Source: Andalucia godoyi (lineage: Eukaryota > Discoba > Jakobea > Jakobida > Andaluciidae). From it: DNA of 23,626 nucleotides. The stretch is from NCBI GenBank assembly GCA_009859145.1, contig VRVR01000012.1:382917-406542 (forward strand). The letters are read 5' to 3'. Numbering within the stretch: the stretch's first letter is position 1; each line of letters opens with the position of its first letter. Positions 15,309 to 22,941 of this stretch are shown here, piece by piece. The translations under genes were made by a program, and so were the position numbers. A model generated the notes under the pieces. That model was not told where the DNA came from, did no database searches, and saw nothing but the letters and a program-made list of their open reading frames with translations.

Positions 15309-16130
15309 ATGAGCGATGTGCATTCTGTTGATCTTGCACATCGCGTGTACAGATTTCTCGATGAATCGGCGCGCGTACATTTTTCACGCTGTCGGTTGAG
15401 TGAGTGCGCATTATGCCGAGACTTGAGACGGCAGTTGGATCGCGGGGTCGCTGCGACTGCACACAATTCTGCACTTCCCTCTTTGCAAGCTGAATTGAAT
15501 GCTTCAGCGGGGAATCAGCCTGGAGGTGGAGGTGGAGAAGGAGGTGGAGGTGCGTCGTCGTCGTCGTCGTCGTCGTTATTCGAGAATGACCACTTCGAAG
15601 AAGTAGTCATGATGAGTGACACTGAAGATTGCTGCGAGCCAGTCCAGACCTGCGCTGATCCAAGGCAACCACAACATATTCCGGTGAGTACGCCAAAATC
15701 GATGGTTGGAGCCGAAGACCGCGACGACATTCTTGCCAGTCGAATTCTATCAGATCGGTCTTTTCGCGATGCCGACAGCGGAGAACCGACAGCGAAAAGA
15801 AACAATAGCAATACGAAGAAGAAGAAGAAGAAGAAGATCACTCCTATATTTGTCCGACCCTTGCAAGACACCGACTTTCCAGTCCAGTTTTCCCTCACAA
15901 ATTCTATCGAGTCCAATGTCACTGCTTCGAATCCTGCATCTTCCATCCATCATCCAATTCCGACATCCAGCGTGGTTCCACCCATTCCGGCTGTGGCAAC
16001 CAACGCAGACTCTGCGTCGAATACCAGCACTTCCGGCGGCACCAGTGGAGGAGGCATGTCGGTACGGCGGCGTCAGAAAACCATCAAGGACTTTTTCTCG
16101 GGAAAACCAATCAAGCACCGCAAAAGGTGA
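15309..16130 (+). CDS. Unrecognised protein with C-terminal PCNA-interacting PIP box
   Basis: This 273-residue protein is not assignable to a known family. The extreme C-terminus reads RRRQKTIKDFFSGKPIKHRK: QKTIKDFF (256-263) is an exact PIP box (Q-x-x-I-x-x-F-F) flanked by basic residues, as in PCNA clients. The T-D core of a PIP degron is absent (K-D instead). The N-terminal 50 residues look like a small folded unit with H24, C28, C34 and C37 spaced as a possible zinc site. Between lie a Gly run (72-81), Ser run (83-89), acidic patch (91-107) and a seven-lysine tract that could be a nuclear signal (170-176). The start at MSDVHSVDL is preferred because an in-frame upstream ATG adds only basic leader. 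A nuclear replication or repair role is inferred from the PIP box alone. Confidence 0.8.
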   Translation: MSDVHSVDLAHRVYRFLDESARVHFSRCRLSECALCRDLRRQLDRGVAATAHNSALPSLQAELNASAGNQPGGGGGEGGGGASSSSSSSLFENDHFEEVVMMSDTEDCCEPVQTCADPRQPQHIPVSTPKSMVGAEDRDDILASRILSDRSFRDADSGEPTAKRNNSNTKKKKKKKITPIFVRPLQDTDFPVQFSLTNSIESNVTASNPASSIHHPIPTSSVVPPIPAVATNADSASNTSTSGGTSGGGMSVRRRQKTIKDFFSGKPIKHRKR

Positions 16131-16340
16131 ACGCGTTTCGATTTGCGCTCCTCGATTCATTGGTGCAAAGAGCACTGCAGCCTATCCATGTATGCGTAGG
16201 CACCGATTGGTGCCGGTGTTTGTTTGGGTTTTTGGTTGGTCGGTATTTGTTGTTCTTTCCCAGCCTTGGGGGATATATATGAACACGTTGTGCGCCAACA
16301 TCCGTTGATCGCCAATTTATCATTATAGTCTCCTCATTCG
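16131..16340. other. Convergent 3' spacer
   Basis: This 210-base gap separates the facing stop codons of the PIP-box gene and NDUFV2. No gene or clear signal was found. Confidence 0.4.
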
Positions 16341-17138
16341 TTACAAGTCTCGGCAGTACGGACCACGGGGTTCTCCAAACAACGACGTCTTCTTGCCCTG
16401 GGGCTCACAGTTCTTGCGACCATTTTGAGGACCAATCTTCAGTGTCTTGTCACCCTTGCGCAGCGCTTCCACAACCTTGATTGCCGTTTCCGTTGTGAGG
16501 TCTTCATAGTAGTCGTAGCGCCATTCTGGCGGGTTCGAGTAATCCGCAACTGCAATCATGGGAGCATTCACACAGCAGCCCATGCACTCCATTTCTCCAA
16601 GAGTAAACACGCCATCTGCAGTAGTCTCTCCGAGATGGATTCCAAGATGTTTCTCAAGTGCATGCAAAATCTCGTCAGACCCCTTCACCATGCACGGCGA
16701 AGTCACGCACACTTGCAAATGATACTTTCCCACAGGCTTGCGGTTAACCATTGAGTAGAACGTCGCAACTTCATACACGCGAATTGGCGCGACTTCCAGA
16801 AGCTGCGCAATCTTGTTCATGGCGGCAAGCGGAACCCAGCCTCCACACTGACGCTGTGCAAGATCCAGCAAAGGAAGCGTGGCGGAGCGCTTGCGGTTCG
16901 GCGGGTACTTGGCGAGAATCTGATCGATTCTCTTGTACAACTCGGGAGAAAAGTCAAATGGAGTGTTCGCATTGTTGTCGGGAGTATCCACATGCATAAA
17001 CGACACCGCGTGGTCAGAGTAACTGCGGACGCCGACAGATCGAGTCGAGAAGCACGAAGCCGAAGCCGAAGCCGAAGCCGACGCAGCCACAGATCGTGAT
17101 ACAGTGGAACGAACTCGAGAAAGAGCACTACTCAGCAT
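16341..17138 (-). CDS. NDUFV2: NADH:ubiquinone oxidoreductase 24 kDa subunit (complex I, N1a cluster)
   Basis: This 265-residue precursor is the 24-kDa [2Fe-2S] subunit of the complex I NADH-dehydrogenase module in the mitochondrial matrix arm. The four cluster cysteines are in the standard pattern: C144 and C149 (VCVTSPCM), C185 and C189 (ECMGCCVNAPM). Other family segments are LPLLDLAQRQCGGWVPLAAM and RVYEVATFYSMVNRKPVGKY. The N-terminal 45 residues are rich in Ser, Ala and Arg with no acidic residue before D42, a good presequence. It contains an (SA)n stretch encoded by a GAAGCC-type repeat (about 17056-17085). Its presence shows a conventional respiring mitochondrion. Confidence 0.96.
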   Translation of the reverse strand: MLSSALSRVRSTVSRSVAASASASASASCFSTRSVGVRSYSDHAVSFMHVDTPDNNANTPFDFSPELYKRIDQILAKYPPNRKRSATLPLLDLAQRQCGGWVPLAAMNKIAQLLEVAPIRVYEVATFYSMVNRKPVGKYHLQVCVTSPCMVKGSDEILHALEKHLGIHLGETTADGVFTLGEMECMGCCVNAPMIAVADYSNPPEWRYDYYEDLTTETAIKVVEALRKGDKTLKIGPQNGRKNCEPQGKKTSLFGEPRGPYCRDL

Positions 17139-17456
17139 CCTCAGGGAAATTGCACACCAGATAATCTCGTCGGAAAAAACGCAACACGACTTGGAGTGAA
17201 GCAGGTAAAGAGAATATTAAAAAATTAAAAAGCAAATGTATATACATAATTTTAAAATAAAAAGAAATTGGAGAAAAATCGGATTTCGGAAAGGACAAAG
17301 GCTAAATGCACAAAGTTGGAGAGAGGAAAAACATGAAGCGATGATTTTTGGTTTTGTGAGGACGGACCGGATACAACCGTTGGATGAGAGAGGCTCGACT
17401 GTTTTTTTAATTATTTAATTTTAAAAAATGCTTATTCACTAGTGTGCAAGACGACA
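17139..17456. other. Tandem-gene spacer upstream of NDUFV2
   Basis: These 318 bases lie between the NDUFV2 start and the CCDC22 stop, both on the minus strand. AT-rich patches occur at 17216-17275 and 17400-17430. No gene was recognised. Confidence 0.4.
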
Positions 17457-19100
17457 TCAGGATGACATGCCAGTCTGCAGCGCACTGTTTTCATTGCGAA
17501 CTTGCTCCAAATCGTGCATGACGCGTTGTGCATTCAGTCCGTCGTTTCGAGCATACAGGTAGGCAATGCGGAGTTCCAGAGTGCGGTTGGAATTCTTCAG
17601 CTGTCCAGTCTGCTCAATGCTCAAAATGAGAGCCTCAAAACTCTCCTTGAGCTTGATCAAAAGACGATACGCATCCTTCGGAGCAGAGCTGGGATTTTTC
17701 ACAGATTCCTCCTTCTGTGCCTCCTTGAAGACAAGATCTTCTGTGACCGCAAACGATCGACGAAGGGCCTCGGAAACATTATTGATGTCCTTTTGGAGAG
17801 CCTGAATATCAGAAAGAACCTTGTCAATCTCCTTTTGCTGCTTCTTGACGTTCCGGACGATGTCCATGATGCTTCGCACATAGCTGGACCGATCTACATC
17901 CTTTGGCATTCTCTCCCACTCCACGGAGAGCGCAGCAGCTCTCTCTTCCTTTTCCTTGATTTCCGAAGCCATCGATCTGGACTCGAGTCGCAGTCGAGCC
18001 GTATCGCTCTCATAATCCCGAGACTTTGCAGATTTGTCTAGCAGCTTCTTCGACATGTCTTCGTACATCGACACAAACTCCTGTCGACGAACTTCCCATT
18101 CTGTGGCCATAGCCATGATCTCCTGAGCAATTTCCTTCATCTCCGTCCGAAGAAGCATGGAGTTTCCTTGCTTATCCTCGAGCAGCTTGCAGATTTTCTT
18201 GTGATTTCGATGAATTTCACGGAGAACTTCTTGGTTCTTCGTCTCCTCAGTCTTCTGCGCTTGCAAGGCTGTAGCGTTCGCTGACAGCTGGGCAGACTCT
18301 GCCGAGAGCTGCTCAAGTAGTTCTTGCATATTCTGGACACTGTCTTCAAGCTGTTCAGTTTCCAGCCGCTTTCTCTCTTCGTGGGAAACTGGCGCCTGCG
18401 TAGCATCTCTGTTTGAAGAAACAGCCGCAGAACCAGACTCGCTCTTCGTTCGGCTCTTCTTTGCGCCGTCGACTTCTTTGAGCACCGCGGTTTCCGAGGC
18501 TCGGGCAAGCAGCTGATCAAGAGTAGGGAGTCGGTCCGAGCCAGAATCATCAACGGATCCATCCATACCATATCGGAATTTTCCGTAGGCCGCATTTCGG
18601 GAAATGCAGTCGTGGAACAGGCTTGTCCCACGCAAACTGGAGAATGGAACTTTGCGACATTTCCGAGCAGCTGTCAGCAACCATGGCATCCGAACGGCAG
18701 ACCGAATGGAAGAGACACACGCATCCCGAACGCTCTCCGATTTCGAGACGGACAGTTTCGATCCGACTTCTTCTTTCGGCAGCAAGTCCACGAGAAATCG
18801 CAGAATTCGACGAGTGTCATGAATCTTTGGATAGAGGAAAACGTCGTATCCGATTTTCTCTCGGTAGCCCAAAGACTGCAAGTCGCTTGCCAACTTCTGT
18901 CCGACGCGAAACCGAAGCGAAGTCTCAGCGGGTAAAGTTTCCGACAGGGACTGGAACTTCGGGTCGATGAGGTGCAAACTACGCACTGCTGCGCTCACAA
19001 GCTCTGCAGAAGAAATGTTTTCCAGTGCGGTAAGAGACTCATTTAGCAGGCAATTGTTGGTCTTCAGCGACAGCAGCAAGATGCTATCCGACTCCTCCAT
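17457..19100 (-). CDS. CCDC22: CCDC22, Commander/CCC-complex subunit
   Basis: This 547-residue protein aligns with human CCDC22 at both ends. The N-terminus MEESDSILLLSLKT and the block LGYREKIGYDVFLYPKIHD (78-96) belong to its NN-CH (calponin-homology-like) domain. The rest, from about 255, is long coiled coil, including the conserved run around YVRSIMDIVRNVKKQQKEID and FAVTEDLVFKEAQKEES (450-466). CCDC22 pairs with CCDC93 in the CCC part of Commander, which with Retriever recycles endosomal membrane cargo. The start at 19100 is chosen because it matches the family start; the open frame extends upstream into a hydrophobic, T-rich leader without homology. The linker at 190-250 is Ser/charged and variable, as in relatives. 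Confidence 0.95.
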   Translation of the reverse strand: MEESDSILLLSLKTNNCLLNESLTALENISSAELVSAAVRSLHLIDPKFQSLSETLPAETSLRFRVGQKLASDLQSLGYREKIGYDVFLYPKIHDTRRILRFLVDLLPKEEVGSKLSVSKSESVRDACVSSIRSAVRMPWLLTAARKCRKVPFSSLRGTSLFHDCISRNAAYGKFRYGMDGSVDDSGSDRLPTLDQLLARASETAVLKEVDGAKKSRTKSESGSAAVSSNRDATQAPVSHEERKRLETEQLEDSVQNMQELLEQLSAESAQLSANATALQAQKTEETKNQEVLREIHRNHKKICKLLEDKQGNSMLLRTEMKEIAQEIMAMATEWEVRRQEFVSMYEDMSKKLLDKSAKSRDYESDTARLRLESRSMASEIKEKEERAAALSVEWERMPKDVDRSSYVRSIMDIVRNVKKQQKEIDKVLSDIQALQKDINNVSEALRRSFAVTEDLVFKEAQKEESVKNPSSAPKDAYRLLIKLKESFEALILSIEQTGQLKNSNRTLELRIAYLYARNDGLNAQRVMHDLEQVRNENSALQTGMSS

Positions 19101-19880
19101 GGCTGTTTGTCGTGCTGTCGGCGTGTGGGGAAAAAAAAGCAACGAGAAAAAAAAAAGTATCATTAAAAAAAAATATATAAAACAAAACAAATATTCGCAG
19201 AAATTGCACCAGGCTGGAAACAGTCCAAGAAACATGGGGACGCTTCCATTCACCCAGCAAGCCAGCCATTTTTGCAAATCGTTCGAGGGGCACTTGGCAG
19301 GCATTCTTGCTAGTTTTCATTCTTTATTTCGCTTGCATTCTTCATTCTGTTTCTTCCTTTCTTTTTATTGTTATTTAAAATTAGAAAATAACGTCATTAA
19401 ATGCATACAGTTTCGAGCGGAGAAAAATATATACATGACATCTCAAATTGCTTACATGGAGGATGGCAAGTGTTCGTTTTGGGCAAATCGTTGGAATGCT
19501 ATTTGGTTAGATGACAGCATCCAGCTTCTTCTGAAGCGGGGAGCAGAACTGTAACCTGAAATGCACACTCGACCTGCATGGGAGCGATGTTCTGCCAGGC
19601 AGGTAATAGCAATTGATGGCGGTCTCCTAATCAAAATTCGCACTGGTTCTTGTCGAAAATGAGGCGTGAAAAGAACGCATTTCTTCGCAGAATTCCAGCG
19701 CACATCCATGTTTGAACCATTGCTGCCGACCGACTCTCAGGGCAGAAGAAAATAACAAACGAGAGGGGTAATAGATTTGTTGGATTGTTTTACCAATGGT
19801 TCGTGCTGCCTGTATTCGCAGTGAATGCATGGTCAATCGTTTCTACAAGAGCGAGGTTTGTAGTGATTCAACCAACTTGG
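19101..19880. other. Spacer between CCDC22 and the DUF302 gene
   Basis: This 780-base stretch has no recognised gene. It is AT-rich near CCDC22 (19140-19200). A 39-codon frame lies on + at 19435-19554 (starts MTSQIAYMEDGK) and short frames lie on - at 19627-19836, including one with a presequence-like composition. None shows a known family, and splicing to make a longer product could not be established. Confidence 0.45.
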
Positions 19881-20288
19881 TCAAGGATCGGGCAAGTGTC
19901 CAAGAATGCGTTGCAACTTTGCTCCCATCTCACGGACAGTCTGCCTCAGGGTTGGTTCATTCACGAAGGACCCCAGTAGATCTGGATTCACAATGTCAAC
20001 AAATACCTGTTTCTGAGAATCCTCTCGCACGACAACATGGCAAGGAACAACGGCACCAAGAGCTGGTTGGGACAAGAGAAGATCGTAGCCTACTTTGGGA
20101 GCACACGCACCGAGAATTCGGTAATTTGGAAAGTCTGTCACATTGAGCTTTTCCTTGAACTTTGCCTGTGGGTCAAGGTCAAACAGCACTCCGAACCCTT
20201 CCTCTTTCAGATGGTCCTGAACTCGCACGAGCGCCTGGTCAAATGAGAGACCAACTTGCTTCCCTATGGAAAACGCCAGATCACCCAT
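19881..20288 (-). CDS. DUF302-family protein
   Basis: This 135-residue protein matches the small DUF302 family. Visible are the N-terminal FDQALVRVQDHLKEEGFGVL, the F-D-L-D-P-Q-A-K-FKEKL segment, FPNYRILGACAPKVGYDLL and VPCHVVVREDS with VFVDIVNPDLL, the order typical of the domain. No signal peptide or membrane segment is seen. The molecular function of the family is not established. It is common in bacteria and archaea and patchy in eukaryotes, so transfer is possible. The start at MGDLAF (20288) is chosen; an ATG three codons upstream is an alternative. It is the last intact gene before the decayed mobile-element region. Confidence 0.8.
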   Translation of the reverse strand: MGDLAFSIGKQVGLSFDQALVRVQDHLKEEGFGVLFDLDPQAKFKEKLNVTDFPNYRILGACAPKVGYDLLLSQPALGAVVPCHVVVREDSQKQVFVDIVNPDLLGSFVNEPTLRQTVREMGAKLQRILGHLPDP

Positions 20289-20673
20289 GGTATGCAATAG
20301 TCAAGAATACCATTGCAAAAAATATATTCAGCACACAGTCTCGGGAGAGCGTGAAAAAAAAAAGTGTGGTGAACGCCCTCTGCCTGTTATGATGCTGTTC
20401 GAGTTTGTGCGCCTATCACACCCAGTTGCGATTGAAGTCGGCCGCTGTGCTAAATGACCCGACCACGTTTCATAATCGGTCAGGTTTGTCCCGAAGTATC
20501 ACTTGACGTCCCTGCCCCTCCGTCCCGCCACATGATAAAGTGTGTGCGTGCCTAGTTGTTGTTGTTGTTGTTGTTGTTTTGGTTTTTTTTTTTTTTTTTT
20601 TTTGCTTTGCGTTCCCACACATTTCAATTTCATTTTATAGGGCTGTCCACCTACGGCTGATGATGTCACAGTC
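20289..20673. other. Promoter spacer with simple repeats
   Basis: This 385-base spacer lies upstream of DUF302. It contains (GTT)7-8 at 20555-20578 and a 22-T run at 20583-20604. No gene is seen. It marks the boundary to the mobile-element region. Confidence 0.5.
20555..20604. repeat. (GTT)n plus oligo-T tract
   Basis: (GTT) triplets are followed by TTGG and a run of 22 T residues. On the minus strand this is an A-rich tail-like sequence, but no retroelement coding sequence precedes it on that strand. Confidence 0.85.
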
Positions 20674-21590
20674 ATGACAGAAGTCGAGTTGCAGTCGGCG
20701 GGACGGGTTCCCATAACAACTGAAATAAGCAGAATTAGTGCAGTTCACGCCGCTTCTGCAGTTTCAGCATCTCCACAAGTAGGCGCCTTGTCTGCCGTTC
20801 ATGACCAGCCTCCAATCGTACGGCAACGGAAGAGAGGCAGGCCGACAGGATCAAGAAGTGCAGGTTCGGACTGGTCGAGGATCAGTATCAGCGAGCAGAT
20901 CGAGGCCAGCGGATGTATCACAGGCACTCACACAGGAGTTTCTTGTAGCCAATATCAACGTACTTCCTGCTCCAGCACTCATCGATTCGAGGCGGCTAAT
21001 GCAGCAACAGAGAACAAGAGAAAGAGAGAAGAAAATGCAGCTGAAGAAGTTGGAGGAACACGCCTCATCGTACGCAGCGCAGCATGAGCATGTCGTGCAG
21101 ATGGCAGAGAAGAACATGGTGAATTTAGAGAAAGAAGTCCACGGTCTCGAAGCGGACGCTGCGAAGCATGGTCGAAGGGCGAAACATCCTAACGACTGCA
21201 GCTGTGTTCGGAATAACCGAGGTTTCAGCGGAGGCCGTGTGCAACAAGTTGATGGAGATGTACCATCCTCCGCAGACTATAAGGGACGCACTACTGAATT
21301 CGCAGCTCCCAGGACCGGCCAGGCTAGACTTGCAGGCAGGTCTCCAGACGGGTGCGAACAATCTTGATGCTTTCATTCGGCCGACGGACCCTGACGGACA
21401 TCTTAGAAAGCGGTTGCTGGAAGAACTGAAAAGAAAACGGAAGCCGCAGTATTCAATGGAGTTTCGCCAGCAAGTCATTGATGATCGGGAGAAAAGCTCG
21501 CCGCCAATGCACCGCGGTCGCCCATCCACTCTCTCGCCAGAACAGACCATTGTGGTGTGCAATCATTGTAGAAGTCTCGCACCTGTGTGA
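20674..21590 (+). pseudogene. Frameshifted AT-hook/coiled-coil coding remnant
   Basis: Three successive + frames each carry protein-like sequence. Frame 1 (20674 to about 20900) begins MTEVELQSAGRVP and has the AT-hook core RKRGRPTGS. Frame 2 (about 20905-21165) has a strong coiled coil from LMQQQRTREREKKMQL onward. Frame 3 (from about 21168) begins MVEGRNILTTAAVFGITEVS, has a second RGRP motif (HRGRPSTLS) and ends at 21590. An AATAAA follows at about 21634. No introns with credible donors would join all three frames, so two frameshifts in an older gene are the simplest reading. Product unrecognised. It could be the N-terminal part of the adjacent hAT-type element or an independent host or mobile gene. 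Confidence 0.5.
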
Positions 21591-21633
21591 AAAAGCGACT
21601 TCTAATCTCTTTGTGTTTTTGTGTTTTGTGTTT

Positions 21634-21639
21634 TAATAA
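21634..21639 (+). promoter_or_regulatory. AATAAA polyadenylation hexamer
   Basis: A canonical AATAAA lies in a T-rich context about 45 bases past the stop of the preceding remnant. Its use as a poly(A) signal is inferred. Confidence 0.45.
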
Positions 21640-21700
21640 AAATTGAGCTTTCGTTTATTTCTGCTTTTCTTTTATTAAGAACGTCACACTGCCGTTCTTT

Positions 21701-22484
21701 CAGATTGCTTTGTCGTATGGGGATTGTTGCGTATCCATATTCAAGAAAATGCGTTTGAGCTTTTCCCGTCTCCTTGTCTCCAGAAGTTGCAAATTCAGTT
21801 TTCCAAGTTTCTGTGCGCTCCCGAGATGTTTGGTTCTGTGTTTTTGGATCCCCGATTTTCCCACATGTTTTCGACACTGGAGGTTGTTCTGAAGTTTCAA
21901 TACTACATTTTTCATCATCTTAAATAAGGGAGCGATGTAGAGTTGATGAGAGAAGTCACGTTGTGAATGAATCGTCGTTCTAATTCTTCTGGACGATCGG
22001 GTGACATGGCATCGTTCATGAATGCTGTTTCCTCGGATCCCTGCGCTCACCCAAGAGAAGTGTGGAGGACGCTGCGCGACAAGTTGCCGAAATTATCTGA
22101 GATCGCAGTCCGTTTGTTCTCCATGCCGGTATCTCCGGCTTCTGCGGAAAGAAATTTCCGTGAACATGGTAGCATCCACACGAAGGCGAGGAACCGCCTG
22201 TCTTCGGACAAGCAGCGGAAGCTTGTAAGAATCACATCTTATAGCCGAAAGGTCATACCTCATCAATCAAAAACGTATGACGTGATCGCACATTACGCAT
22301 CCAAATGTATCGGCATGGACCGAGACCGAGATCAAGATGCCCGGCGAGAGTTTGAGGACCGAAAGAATGGATTCAACAGGTTGTAGCCAGCGTTTCGGTT
22401 ACTTCCTCTGAGGGTGATGAGGTGTCTTCAATTGCTGGCGCAGATCCGGACCGTGCAGAACCAGAAGGATGGCGTAGAGAGTGA
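21701..22484 (+). pseudogene. hAT-family transposase, C-terminal fragment with in-frame stops
   Basis: One + frame contains, in order, the hAT core segment VFLDPRFSHMFSTLE (about 21838-21882) and the hAT C-terminal dimerisation signature RLFSMPVSPASAERNFREHG continuing into SIHTKARNRLSSDKQRKLV (22111-22230). Stops interrupt it at 21925-21927 (TAA) and 21964-21966 (TGA), and it shifts frame near 22380 to continue as VVASVSVTSSEGDEVSSIAG until TGA 22482-22484. Only the last third of a typical 600-700-residue hAT transposase is recognisable. The BED finger and the first two catalytic acidic residues are not seen. This is a dead DNA transposon copy. No terminal inverted repeats or target-site duplication could be assigned by eye. 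Confidence 0.8.
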
Positions 22485-22674
22485 TTTGGGGCCTGAAGAA
22501 TACTGCATCGAGGATGGGATGCCCTCATTTAATCGTATTTTTGATTGTGACCCTTGACCAGTGTCGTAAACAATGAGCACACCATGGAAGCAACTCCCAT
22601 GAAGCGTTTTCCCGCCAGATGGCATGCAACTGTCGTATATGAGAATTCGATGTCTTGACAGGAATGGTTTGCAT

Positions 22675-22707
22675 GGCTTGTCACCTGACATGTCAATGTG
22701 ACATGCC
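22675..22707. repeat. Imperfect inverted repeat with central palindrome
   Basis: Arms GGCTTGTCA and TGACATGCC (8 of 9 complementary) flank a perfect palindrome TGACATGTCA (22686-22695). It could be a transposon sub-terminal structure or chance. Confidence 0.5.
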
Positions 22708-22740
22708 AACCCTAACCACGGATAATCATCACTGATCACC

Positions 22741-22816
22741 CATAATCAATGTTGCAACCCAGCAACATGCATAGCATGATTGGGAAGGGGGCAGGCCCCA
22801 ACACGCCCCTCGGCAT
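22741..22816 (-). repeat. Two-hairpin dispersed element, copy B
   Basis: Read on the minus strand it has GCC-GAGG-GGC (22814-22805), GGCGTGTTGGGG, the hairpin GGGG-CCTG-CCCC and GGGTTGCAACATTGATTATG. It parallels copy A at 9110-9174, with about 14 extra bases before the last block. Both hairpins are retained although loop and stem bases differ. Confidence 0.5.
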
Positions 22817-22941
22817 GAGAGACGTTCTTACATCCAATCGCCTGGAAGTGAACCCGATCTTTTTCTTGGAGTGAACTGCTGCTGCAGTTGGCGAACAATA
22901 ATTTTTTGGCGCGCACACAGTTTGCGTGGGAGACACTAAAA

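Larger units (their letters stand above)
22485..22941. other. Non-coding spacer in mobile-element debris
   Basis: No coding similarity is recognised on either strand. It contains an inverted-repeat structure at 22675-22707 and copy B of the two-hairpin element at 22741-22816. Confidence 0.45.

Noticed and set aside
19435-19836. Small frames on both strands (39 codons on +; 69 and 85 codons on -)
   Set aside because: Too short, mutually overlapping, no family resemblance and no convincing splice sites to extend them; kept only as a note on the spacer.
21171-21201. A 31-nt intron (GTCGAA ... CTAAC ... CTGCAG)
   Set aside because: Shorter than workable spliceosomal introns in this window (52-132 nt) and with a poor donor.
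21925-21966. Stop-codon reassignment as an explanation for the in-frame TAA and TGA in the hAT frame
   Set aside because: Intact genes in the window end at TAG, TAA and TGA where homologues end, so the code appears standard and decay is the simpler explanation.
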